DNA of 13,698 bases, taken from the NCBI RefSeq assembly GCF_938029485.1, contig NZ_CALHGC010000295.1:1-13698 (forward strand). The letters are read 5' to 3'. The DNA comes from an uncultured Treponema sp. (GTDB lineage Bacteria > Spirochaetota > Spirochaetia > Treponematales > Treponemataceae). The notes beneath the pieces are model-generated. The model searched no databases, was not told where the DNA came from, and saw only the letters and a list, made by a program, of their open reading frames with translations. Both the position numbers and the translations under genes were made by a program. Numbering within the stretch: position 1 is the stretch's first letter; each line of letters begins with the position of its first letter. Below, piece after piece: positions 7,304 to 13,698 of the stretch.

Positions 7304-7365
7304 GATTTCCGTCCCTTGTATCTCGGACTGGTGGTGGGGGTATTTTCAAAAATTTCTTTTAGCAT
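7300..7365 (-). CDS. Candidate 21-codon bridging ORF between membrane protein and kinase
   Basis: On the minus strand an ATG at 7365 is embedded in the stop of the upstream gene (ATGCTAA). It has a well-placed GGAGA five nt upstream, and its frame ends in a TGA that overlaps the kinase ATG. The peptide begins M-L-K-E-I-F-E-N-T-P and ends with a basic R-Y-K-G-R-K-S tail. It could carry ribosomes from the membrane-protein gene to the kinase, whose own ribosome site is weak, or encode a small peptide. No family is recognised. The double overlap and the Shine-Dalgarno are seen directly; translation is inferred. Confidence 0.45.
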   Translation of the reverse strand: MLKEIFENTPTTSPRYKGRKS

Positions 7366-8039
7366 GAAATTCTCCGTTCAACAAGACGATAAAGACCGAA
7401 GCCTAAAAAAGTGCAAATCAATCTGTCCAGTACAGTGATGGGAATTCTCGGCAAAAGATAGGATAAAAACATTCCGAATTTTAATTTTTGGAAAGGGATA
7501 GAAAAAATGTCGATTGGAAAAAATCTTACAGAGTCGTCAACCAATGGACGGATGAATGTGTCCAAAGCGCTTGCGGAAAAACAGCTGAGAAACGATGACA
7601 CGAATACAATTATCAAAAGATACAGCACGGTAACGGTTCGGTTAAAGAAAAAGTCTTTTTTGTTTCGGCTAAAAATCCATGTTGAAAGCGCAATCAGCAT
7701 TCCGCAAACCGCATACAGAGAGCCGAAATAGAATAGGTCAGTTCCGTAAATCACAAAGCGAATGAACGTCATAATCGGATTGTGTAACACTGCAACAATT
7801 AAGCCGGGAACAAGCCCTGCATAAAAGGTAATGGCTACCGTAAAAACGGTATCTAAAAATATCGGTGCATGAAGGGCGTCCGCTAAAAATGATGTTGCGA
7901 TATTCCCTACAATGGAAAGAAGACCGAAAACCTCTATCACCCCTAACTTCATTCGGGAGCTATAGCCGCTGCTGTCAATCCTGTCAGCGCCACGTGATAA
8001 ATGATGCTTGTTAGCGTTTTCCGCATGATGATTTTTCAT
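7359..8039 (-). CDS. Multi-pass membrane protein, probable sensor subunit (ECF-S-component-like)
   Basis: A 226-aa protein with a hydrophilic, His-rich N-terminal tail (1-30) and about five hydrophobic segments: 33-55, 61-86, 102-122, 136-157 and 188-218. The second and third region, with P-I-F-L-D-T-V-F-T-V-A-I-T-F-Y-A-G-L-V-P-G (59-79) followed by V-L-H-N-P, resembles the substrate-binding (S) subunits of ECF vitamin transporters and related membrane sensor modules. The ATG at 8039 shares ATGA with the stop of the response-regulator remnant, and its stop overlaps the bridging ORF before the kinase. Placement between regulator and kinase suggests that it is the sensory partner of the single-helix kinase; no ECF ATPase or T subunit lies nearby to make it a transporter. 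The membrane topology is clear; the ECF-S resemblance is from memory and moderate. Confidence 0.75.
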   Translation of the reverse strand: MKNHHAENANKHHLSRGADRIDSSGYSSRMKLGVIEVFGLLSIVGNIATSFLADALHAPIFLDTVFTVAITFYAGLVPGLIVAVLHNPIMTFIRFVIYGTDLFYFGSLYAVCGMLIALSTWIFSRNKKDFFFNRTVTVLYLLIIVFVSSFLSCFSASALDTFIRPLVDDSVRFFPIDIFSIPFQKLKFGMFLSYLLPRIPITVLDRLICTFLGFGLYRLVERRISC

Positions 8040-8446
8040 AGCCGCCCCATTTTTTGCAAGAATGCAAGTTTGTTGTTAACGCCCGCCTTGTCATACATAA
8101 TGGTAAGGTAGTTTACAACGGTTTTTTCAGTAATACCAAGCGCTGCCGCAACTTCCGTGTTTGTGTTGTAAAGCGTAAGCGCCTCTGCGACACGTTTTTC
8201 TTTTTTGGTAAAGGTCTGCGCTATATCGCGAACTTCGAGCAATCCCGTAACAAGCTCCGCTTGAATGTATGATTTCCCATTCGCAACAGCATTGATCGCC
8301 GCAAGTAAGATGGTTTCGTCGGCATTTTTTGAAACAAAACCTTTTGCACCGACTACAGCGCTCGTTGCGTGTTCTACAAATCCGCCGGAGTCATGACTGG
8401 AGTATGCGATGCACGGAATACCGAGTGCAAAGAATGATATTTTGAG
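8036..8446 (-). pseudogene. NarL/LuxR-type response regulator, 5'-truncated
   Basis: Reading back from the stop at 8036, the frame encodes a complete LuxR-type helix-turn-helix: F-T-K-K-E-K-R-V-A-E-A-L then N-T-N-T-E-V-A-A-A-L-G-I-T-E-K-T-V-V-N-Y-L. Before it lies the second half of a receiver domain: G-I-P-C-I-A-Y-S-S-H-D-S-G-G (beta4), then G-A-K-G-F-V-S-K with the conserved beta5 lysine. It stops at an in-frame TGA (8449-8447). The first half of the receiver, with the acidic pocket and the phospho-acceptor Asp, is absent, and only about 145 bp remain before the divergent transporter gene, too little to hold it in any frame. No ATG exists in the remaining receiver part. The only usual-type start is a TTG at 8242 that would yield a 68-aa DNA-binding domain alone, without a well-spaced ribosome site. 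The 3' end still overlaps the membrane-protein gene by ATGA, so loss was from the 5' side. A free DNA-binding fragment cannot be excluded. Confidence 0.85.
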
Positions 8447-8510
8447 TCATAATCGTATTCTACAGAAATAACACGGTAATTTATAGAGAGTTTAGTCCCG
8501 AAAATGTTTC

Positions 8511-8539
8511 TTGTAAAAAATGGTAAAATGAATTATTCT
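8511..8539 (+). promoter_or_regulatory. Candidate promoter of the symporter gene
   Basis: TTGTAA (8511-8516), a 17-nt spacer and TATTCT (8534-8539) give a plausible sigma70-type promoter with a leader of about 48 nt to the ATG at 8594. The match is moderate. Confidence 0.45.
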
Positions 8540-8593
8540 CTCTTCTGTTTTGTGAGCAGTAATAGTCGTGCAGTATTTTTGAAGAGGTAAAAA

Positions 8594-9907
8594 ATGAAAC
8601 AAAAACGAGAACTTTTTAAAACAAACATCGGAATGCTCCTTGCCTGCGTCGGCTCGGCAATGGGCTTAGCGAATATTTGGATGTTTCCCGCCCGCTTAGC
8701 GGAGTTCGGCGGCATCACGTTTCTTATTCCGTACCTCATTTTTTTATTCGGCTTTTCCGCCTTTGGGTTGATGGGAGAATATGCATTCGGACGCAAAATG
8801 CGTAAGGGGCCGGTACTTGCCTTTGAATCGGTTATCGCGCAAAAAACCGCGAATCCCCTACTCCGTGCCGTCGGTTGGTTTCCGGTCGTAGCCCTTATCG
8901 GAATTTTATCATTCTACACCGTTATCATCGGATGGATTCTACGCTATCTTGTATTGGCGATTACCAATACATTCCCGTCAATGCCTCCTGCTTTTTTCGA
9001 ATCCTTTGCAGGCACGCCCGCCAATATTCCGTGGACACTCGCCGCCCTTGTTGCAACAGCGCTGATCGTCAGTCTCGGCATTCAAAAAGGCATCGAACGC
9101 TTTACCACCGTGATGATGGCAACTTTTTACATCGTCGTTACCGTGATGGTTATCCGTGCGCTCACCCTTCCCGGCGCGCTCCGCGGAGTTGCTATAATGC
9201 TGAGGCCTAAGTGGGAAGTATTCGGTCATTTCAGAATCTGGATATATGCGCTGGGCATGGCATTCTTTACCCTCAGTCTCGGCGGAGCTGCAATGCTTGT
9301 ATACGGAAGCTATATGCCGGAAGGTTCCGATGTTCCCCGTACCGCCCGCCAAACGGCAGGCTTGGATTTTCTTGCTTCGATAATGTGTGCCCTGTTTACC
9401 GTTCCGGTCGCATATTCGCTTGGAATCAATCCGCAGGCGGGAGCCGCGCTCCTCTTTATTGCCGTACCTAACATTATCGCACACATGCCGGCAGGCTATA
9501 TCTTCGGCATCCTCTTTTTTCTCTGCGCAATGTTCGCAGCCCTTACCTCTTCGATTGTTATGTTGGAAGTACCGGTTGAGTCGCTGATGTCAAAATTCAG
9601 AATCGGCAGAAAAAAAGCGGCGATTATTATCACCGTGTTAGCAGCCGGTATCGCCGTACCCCTCAACTTTGACATGAGGGTATTCGGCACCTTTACCGAC
9701 ACCATCGCCATCATCATTTTTCCGCTCGCAGCAGTTACAGCGGCCTTTGTCATCTTTTGGGTATATGGAGCACAGCGAACACTTGAGGATATCAACCTTC
9801 ATGCCAAGCATAAGGTCGGTAATTGGTACGCCCCCTATATGCAATATGTCTTTGTGCCCGTATGCCTGATTTTAGTTATTGCCGGTATCTTCCTCGGAGG
9901 ACTGTAA
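8594..9907 (+). CDS. Sodium:neurotransmitter symporter (SNF/NSS) family transporter
   Basis: A 437-aa integral membrane protein of the NSS family, whose bacterial members are mostly Na+-coupled amino-acid importers with the LeuT fold. The family signature in helix 1 is clear: G-S-A-M-G-L-A-N-I-W-M-F-P (20-32), then G-G-I-T-F-L-I-P-Y and G-E-Y-A-F-G-R. Helix 6 carries F-F-T-L-S-L-G-G-A-A-M-L-V-Y-G-S-Y (224-240), and helix 8 carries A-A-L-T-S-S-I-V-M-L-E (315-325), where Na+ site residues sit. About eleven hydrophobic segments are present; the length is typical for the shorter bacterial branch. A GAGG (8584-8587) lies just ahead of the ATG. The Arg that usually follows N-x-W in helix 1 (R30 of LeuT, outer gate) is Met here. 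It diverges from the broken regulator gene. The substrate is not predictable from the sequence. Confidence 0.93.
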   Translation: MKQKRELFKTNIGMLLACVGSAMGLANIWMFPARLAEFGGITFLIPYLIFLFGFSAFGLMGEYAFGRKMRKGPVLAFESVIAQKTANPLLRAVGWFPVVALIGILSFYTVIIGWILRYLVLAITNTFPSMPPAFFESFAGTPANIPWTLAALVATALIVSLGIQKGIERFTTVMMATFYIVVTVMVIRALTLPGALRGVAIMLRPKWEVFGHFRIWIYALGMAFFTLSLGGAAMLVYGSYMPEGSDVPRTARQTAGLDFLASIMCALFTVPVAYSLGINPQAGAALLFIAVPNIIAHMPAGYIFGILFFLCAMFAALTSSIVMLEVPVESLMSKFRIGRKKAAIIITVLAAGIAVPLNFDMRVFGTFTDTIAIIIFPLAAVTAAFVIFWVYGAQRTLEDINLHAKHKVGNWYAPYMQYVFVPVCLILVIAGIFLGGL

Positions 9908-9972
9908 ATCGGGTAGTGAGAAAATCATCCGGAACTACGACATTATCCATCGTACAAGACAACCATCGTGCC

Positions 9973-10001
9973 TTGCTATTTTCATAATTATAACGTATAC
10001 T
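9973..10001 (+). promoter_or_regulatory. sigma70-type promoter, predicted +1 on an ATG
   Basis: TTGCTA (9973-9978), a 17-nt spacer and TATACT (9996-10001, 5 of 6). The predicted +1 is 10008, exactly the A of the ATG of the small ORF that follows. Confidence 0.5.
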
Positions 10002-10007
10002 TAGAGT

Positions 10008-10310
10008 ATGGCAAAGCGGTATTCGCTCGATCAATATCGTTATATCTCTAACTCTAAAAAAATGCGAAAAGCACTTGACATACCGAAATACGCCCTGCAT
10101 AATTTGCAGTCTTGCAGTCTTGCAGTCTTGCAGTCTTGCAGTCTTGCAGTCTTGCAGTCTCTGTGTAGACATACCTCTTTCTTTCTTACACACCCCCATT
10201 ATCAGTTTTACTCATCAGCATACAGGCAAAAAACAAAGCAAATTCTCTGCATATCTTTTTACAAAAACTCCTTGACATCTTATGCAGTATCAAAAACACC
10301 CTTATCATAA
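10008..10310 (+). CDS. Candidate leaderless small ORF running through the octamer array (100 codons)
   Basis: The ORF opens M-A-K-R-Y-S-L-D-Q-Y-R and its first 34 residues are charged and protein-like. From about residue 33 to 51 it is written by the octamer array, which in this frame gives a period-8 peptide (C-S-L-A-V-L-Q-S), and the remainder is low-complexity and unconvincing as protein. There is no ribosome site; the only support for the start is the promoter placing +1 on the ATG. Because the array unit is 8 bp, gain or loss of one or two copies would change the C-terminal frame. No family is recognised. It may be a real short regulator, a gene remnant, or chance. Confidence 0.25.
   Translation: MAKRYSLDQYRYISNSKKMRKALDIPKYALHNLQSCSLAVLQSCSLAVLQSLCRHTSFFLTHPHYQFYSSAYRQKTKQILCISFYKNSLTSYAVSKTPLS
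10075..10103 (+). promoter_or_regulatory. Strong sigma70-type promoter directly abutting the octamer array
   Basis: A perfect TTGACA (10075-10080), a 17-nt spacer and CATAAT (10098-10103) match 11 of 12 consensus bases. The first octamer begins at 10104, the very next base, so predicted transcription (about 10110) starts inside the array and runs about 215 nt to the lipoprotein ATG. Confidence 0.65.
10104..10159. repeat. Tandem repeat: seven perfect copies of TTGCAGTC
   Basis: The octamer TTGCAGTC is repeated without error from 10104 to 10159 (56 bp), followed by a partial TCTCTG. There are no spacers, so it is not CRISPR. Perfect identity between copies indicates recent expansion by slippage; copy number probably differs between strains. 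It lies immediately after the -10 box of the 10075 promoter and 165 bp ahead of the lipoprotein gene. Confidence 0.97.
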
Positions 10311-10324
10311 AAGAGGAAGAACGT

Positions 10325-13300
10325 ATGCGTAAAGTTTGTTGTATTTTAACCGGAATATTTTTAAGTCTTTTATTTACGACATGCAAGCAGTTTACCGCAG
10401 ATATAGATGACTATCTCAGCTATTGGTCAACGGTAGTTTCGTCGGCGGGGTACAGCATCGATAAGCCGACACAAACGAGTGCAGACGGTTCAATGTGTGT
10501 ACCATCTGCGGACAATCTAACGGTTACGGTTAAACTGAACAATCCTAAAAACCTTAGACTTATTATGCCTGATAAGGGAAATGTTATCCACTTTCCCGGG
10601 CTTTCGACGCAGCCGGTCTACGGCACGGATTATACGCTAGCGCAAAAAACGTCTGATACACTCACTCTGGAGTACAAAAGCACCTTTTTAGGAACGCATG
10701 AGTGGAGTAACGGCGACATCGGGCCGGAAATTACCTTCATCGCTACCGATGGCAGAATATTCCGTAGCAAGTTTAGCTTAAATTTAAAAGTTGACACCGC
10801 CCCTGCTTTGGAGTACGCCGAAATCGGCAAAACGGCAACGGCTGATTCGGACGGCAATCATTTTTATGTGCTTATATTCCGCGTAAAAGACATGGACTCC
10901 ACGATTACCGACAGCAGTATACATAAAGACATCAAAAAACTGATTGTTACGGCAGGCGGTGTTCCGTCTGAAATTCCGCTGAGCTTTAACGCAGGCAAGA
11001 CGGATTTTGAAACGGGCGGAGACCTTTTGGCGGAATCGGCACTACATGTACTCGACATTGATCATCCTCTTCCTGGGGGAAACTGGCTTCTCTGCTTAAA
11101 GACCGATGTAAAAGTCGGCGAAGCGGAAAAAGAATATGCCGTCAGCATAAAAGATGCGCAAGGTTTAAGTTCGGCGGTTATACGGGCAAGCACCCAAAAA
11201 AATAAGCTTGCTAATGTGCAATTGGTTGACGGTTCGACCGAAATAACGGGAACATCGGACAGCAATCCAAAAGGAATCCCCGGGATAAACGGAAAAACAT
11301 TGACGGCAAAAACTGCATTCACCGGAACCGCCATAACGGGAACAGTCTATAAGAAAAAGGCCGATGGTACTTGGGAACAGCTAAGCGGAAGCGGCGGAAC
11401 GGTAAGCGGCACAACAACCGCTGCAGTAAACTTACCGGCACTCGCCGCAAGCGGAACCGAAGCGCTCTACAAAATCAGTCTGAAAGCACAGTTAAACGGC
11501 TATGATGACAGCGATTCAAAAGACTTTTTTGTTAAATTGTTATGGCAGGAAGTTCCCGTCCTTAAACTAATGCAGAATTTTAGCTCTAGCGGTACCCCTT
11601 CGCACTGCATCAGCGCAGAAACTAAAGGCTATGTTACCGAAGACATCATTCCCGATGCGGGATGGTATAACTACTCAAACCCGCTGGTTATTTACAACTA
11701 CCTCGCAGGCGGCTACCGCTTTGAACTTAGTGCGTCCGCAGGGTCTACGGTAAAGTATCGGCTGAACGGCGGCGCCGAACAGTCGGCAACGACATCGGCG
11801 GTGATATCGGTAAGCCATTCTGTAGTACACACACTTGAAGTATGGGCTGAAAGAGATGCAATAGCGGGACCTCACACCACCTTGTATTCTAAAGGTGTAC
11901 AAGCCGTGAGCAACTATACCCAGCTTAAAAATGTTGCACAAAACGCTCCCGCGAACGGCACTCGCATAGAGATTGTAATCGGCGACAACATAACCGCTTC
12001 CGCCGATACCGAAATAGCGGTAACGGGCGGCAAAAAACTGATACTGCAAAGCTCGCCAAGCACTACCGTCCGCACCGTCAACGCAGGCGGTCTTGGGCGC
12101 ATCCTCAAAGTAAGCGGCACCGGCTCGCAGCTTGAGCTTAATGGCATACAGCTTACAGGAGGTAATGCCGCCGACGGAAAAGGCGGGGCGGTTTGTGTCG
12201 AAGCCGGCGGCGTTCTTTGGCTGTATAATAAAACCGTCATTACCCCGTCAACGGGAAGCGATATAAACACGCCGGGCAAAAACGATGTGTATCTTGCAAA
12301 CGGCGCCGAAATCACGCTCGGCAGTTTGACGACTACCGAGCCTATTGTTGCCCGCATTACGCCTAATTATACAGACGGAAATACGGTACTTACGGGCAAC
12401 CCAGCCAGCGTCAGCACAAACTACACCAAGTTCAGCGTAACACAGCCGGACGATGGCTTTCTATGGACAATAAAGAGCGACGGAACATTGAAGGCAATAC
12501 CCACAATCATAAACGGTTCGGATAGCGGTGCATGGCAAAAACTGCGAGAGCTTGTGCGAATTGCTCCCGCAGGCGCCGTCATCACCATAAACGGCACAAT
12601 TACAGCGACAAACGAAGGTTCGGGGGATACAGCCAACTGGGGAGAAATCATCATAGACAAAAACCTTACGATAAAGGGTAAAAAGACGGATAGGACAGAT
12701 ACGCTGAACGCAAACAAAGATGATTTTGGAACTGTCCCGTTCCGCATCTTCAAGGTAGAACTCGGCAAAAAGCTCACGCTTGAAAACCTGACGCTGAAAA
12801 ACGGCAAAAATAACGAAACAGATCCCGGCGGTTCTCCTAATCCTAACGGAAAAGGCGGCGCTATTTATTCGAAAGGTGAGCTTGAAATACGCAATGTACG
12901 TATTACGAACTGTGAAGCAAAATATAGCGGCGGAGGCATTTATTGCAGCATGTTTGGTACAACTTCTACCGATGAGCGTAAACTGGTAATAGAAAATACG
13001 GAGGTTGCGAGCTGTAAAGCCTTAGATACTACTCATGGGCTTGGCGGAGGAGTGTCTATTCAAGGATCGGACTGCCTTATGAATGTGAAGATAACCGATG
13101 TCATGATCAAAAACAATGACGCAGGATCTTCTGCAGCAGGGCTTTGTTTGTATGGAAACCATAATGCAACAACAACCGCCGATTCCGTTGTTTTAACGCG
13201 TGTTACTCTACATACAAACAAACTGACCGGCACCAGTGCAGCAGGCGGAGCAGGTATGGTGTTTGCAACATACGGCCCAAACAATGCAATTACTTTAAAA

Positions 13301-13698
13301 AACTGTACTGTTACCAAAAACGAATCTACAACTATCGGCGGCGGTATATCACTTCGCACTTCGAGTAGTGGCAATGTTTGTGGAAAACTCATACTGGAAA
13401 ACAGCAGTGTAACCGAAAATAAAGCGCAAAACGGGGGAGGTGTTTATGTAAACTGGTCGAATCTGGTTATGAAAAACACCGATTTTACTTCCAATACGGC
13501 AACGGCCGAAGGCGGCGGCGTGTATATAGCCAAGGGAACATTTGAGATGGAAGGTTCTGCAACCGTTACCCATTCTGCAGAAGCTCATAAAAACGATGTG
13601 TATTTGAAGGACGGCAGGACGATTGATATTGTAGGCGCTTTGCCCGGCACCGCTCCCGTCGCGTGCATAACGCCCGAAAATTACGCTTACACCACGCA
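10325..13698 (+). CDS. Large beta-helix surface lipoprotein (first 1124 codons, 3' end outside window)
   Basis: The frame is open from ATG 10325 to the window end; an AGAGGA site lies 7 nt upstream. The N-terminus has two basic residues, a hydrophobic core and a spirochaete-style lipobox L-F-T-T-C (lipidated Cys20), followed by K-Q-F-T-A-D-I-D-D-Y, a start I recall from a Treponema lipoprotein family. An Ig-like region at about 300-407 and a chitobiase-C-terminal-like module at about 460-527 (G-G-Y-R-F-E-L-S-A-S ... V-K-Y-R-L-N-G-G) precede two related beta-helix units starting near 530 (Y-T-Q-L-K-N-V-A) and 737 (W-Q-K-L-R-E-L-V). Each leads to a capping motif N-D-V-Y-L-x-x-G-x-x-I ... I-T-P-x-x-Y (653 and 1090). 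The second unit contains about eight Gly-rich turns of the G-G-A-I/G-G-G-V type at 844, 869, 907, 938, 974, 1005, 1037 and 1063, as in chlamydial Pmp-like and other right-handed beta-helix proteins. Likely an outer-surface adhesin-like protein; binding partner unknown. The octamer array upstream may modulate it. Confidence 0.85.
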   Translation, partial: MRKVCCILTGIFLSLLFTTCKQFTADIDDYLSYWSTVVSSAGYSIDKPTQTSADGSMCVPSADNLTVTVKLNNPKNLRLIMPDKGNVIHFPGLSTQPVYGTDYTLAQKTSDTLTLEYKSTFLGTHEWSNGDIGPEITFIATDGRIFRSKFSLNLKVDTAPALEYAEIGKTATADSDGNHFYVLIFRVKDMDSTITDSSIHKDIKKLIVTAGGVPSEIPLSFNAGKTDFETGGDLLAESALHVLDIDHPLPGGNWLLCLKTDVKVGEAEKEYAVSIKDAQGLSSAVIRASTQKNKLANVQLVDGSTEITGTSDSNPKGIPGINGKTLTAKTAFTGTAITGTVYKKKADGTWEQLSGSGGTVSGTTTAAVNLPALAASGTEALYKISLKAQLNGYDDSDSKDFFVKLLWQEVPVLKLMQNFSSSGTPSHCISAETKGYVTEDIIPDAGWYNYSNPLVIYNYLAGGYRFELSASAGSTVKYRLNGGAEQSATTSAVISVSHSVVHTLEVWAERDAIAGPHTTLYSKGVQAVSNYTQLKNVAQNAPANGTRIEIVIGDNITASADTEIAVTGGKKLILQSSPSTTVRTVNAGGLGRILKVSGTGSQLELNGIQLTGGNAADGKGGAVCVEAGGVLWLYNKTVITPSTGSDINTPGKNDVYLANGAEITLGSLTTTEPIVARITPNYTDGNTVLTGNPASVSTNYTKFSVTQPDDGFLWTIKSDGTLKAIPTIINGSDSGAWQKLRELVRIAPAGAVITINGTITATNEGSGDTANWGEIIIDKNLTIKGKKTDRTDTLNANKDDFGTVPFRIFKVELGKKLTLENLTLKNGKNNETDPGGSPNPNGKGGAIYSKGELEIRNVRITNCEAKYSGGGIYCSMFGTTSTDERKLVIENTEVASCKALDTTHGLGGGVSIQGSDCLMNVKITDVMIKNNDAGSSAAGLCLYGNHNATTTADSVVLTRVTLHTNKLTGTSAAGGAGMVFATYGPNNAITLKNCTVTKNESTTIGGGISLRTSSSGNVCGKLILENSSVTENKAQNGGGVYVNWSNLVMKNTDFTSNTATAEGGGVYIAKGTFEMEGSATVTHSAEAHKNDVYLKDGRTIDIVGALPGTAPVACITPENYAYTT

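Larger units (their letters stand above)
9908..10324 (+). other. 417-bp intergenic region with promoters and octamer array
   Basis: No conserved gene is recognised between the symporter stop and the lipoprotein ATG. The region holds two good promoter matches (9973-10001 and 10075-10103), a candidate leaderless small ORF (10008-10310), the seven-copy octamer array (10104-10159), and a second isolated TTGACA at 10272-10277 that has no matching -10 box at normal spacing. No convincing terminator for the symporter gene was seen. Confidence 0.7.

Noticed and set aside
8447..8560. Minus-strand open stretch upstream of the broken regulator that might be a frameshifted receiver N-terminus (V-I-S-V-E-Y-D-Y-D)
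   Set aside because: Only about 48 codons without an ATG, too short for the missing half, and the acidic pattern is a weak match; it may be unrelated sequence brought in by the deletion.
8978..9484. Minus-strand frame of 168 codons opposite the symporter
   Set aside because: It is a shadow of a conserved membrane protein gene, rich in His/Arg/Gly as expected for the complement of hydrophobic codons.
10104..10159. CRISPR array
   Set aside because: The repeats are 8 bp, contiguous and without spacers; it is a simple tandem repeat.
9876..10199. Minus-strand frame across the octamer array (periodic D-C-K-T-A-R-L-Q peptide)
   Set aside because: The periodic peptide is just the translation of the octamers; it overlaps the symporter end and has no ribosome site or family.
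10272..10300. Second TTGACA (10272-10277) as a promoter directly ahead of the lipoprotein
   Set aside because: No acceptable -10 box lies 16-18 nt downstream; the nearest TATCAT is about 25 nt away.
11914..12357. Minus-strand frames opposite the lipoprotein gene (also 12421-12807 and 13060-13392)
   Set aside because: The plus frame is continuous for over 1100 codons with clear repeat structure; the antisense frames show no recognisable domains.

Overview
The window most likely comes from a spirochaete of the genus Treponema, of the oral vincentii/medium/denticola type. The reasons are the large surface lipoprotein whose mature N-terminus (C-K-Q-F-T-A-D-I-D-D-Y...S-Y-W) I recall from a multi-member Treponema family, the long Cache-type chemoreceptor without a C-terminal methylesterase/transferase-docking pentapeptide, the AAA-ATPase-like/PD-(D/E)XK protein, and the moderate, AT-leaning base composition. 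This is recognition from memory, not a database result.

Layout. (1) 1-711: the 5' part of a YibE/F-family membrane protein gene leaves the window on the minus strand, with a near-consensus promoter almost touching its start codon. (2) 712-3795: a 699-aa methyl-accepting chemotaxis protein followed 27 nt later by a TatD-family metallohydrolase, both plus strand. (3) 3814-3926: tRNA-Cys(GCA) on the minus strand with its own promoter. (4) 4020-5671: an AAA-ATPase-like gene with a C-terminal PD-(D/E)XK nuclease-type domain, apparently transcribed from a promoter whose predicted start point is the A of the ATG. (5) 5846-6418: an AT-rich module made of a perfect 19-bp inverted repeat, a DUF4160 gene and a DUF2442 gene. 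(6) 6425-8446, minus strand: a tightly overlapped signalling cluster read in the order response regulator (5'-truncated), multi-pass membrane protein, 21-codon bridging ORF, histidine kinase. (7) 8511-9907: a sodium:neurotransmitter-symporter-family transporter. (8) 9908-10324: a 417-bp region with two good sigma70-type promoters, a candidate leaderless small ORF and seven perfect tandem copies of the octamer TTGCAGTC directly after one of the -10 boxes. (9) 10325 to the end: the first 1124 codons of a large parallel-beta-helix surface lipoprotein, still open at the window edge.

How the parts may work together. The minus-strand cluster looks like a three-component sensory system: the kinase has only one membrane segment and no sensor domain, so the co-translated multi-pass protein is the obvious sensor. 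Its response regulator has lost the half of its receiver that carries the phospho-acceptor aspartate. The octamer array sits between a strong promoter and a surface lipoprotein, an arrangement suited to repeat-length (phase) variation. Three promoters place transcription at, or 7 nt before, an ATG, suggesting that leaderless or near-leaderless mRNAs are used here.
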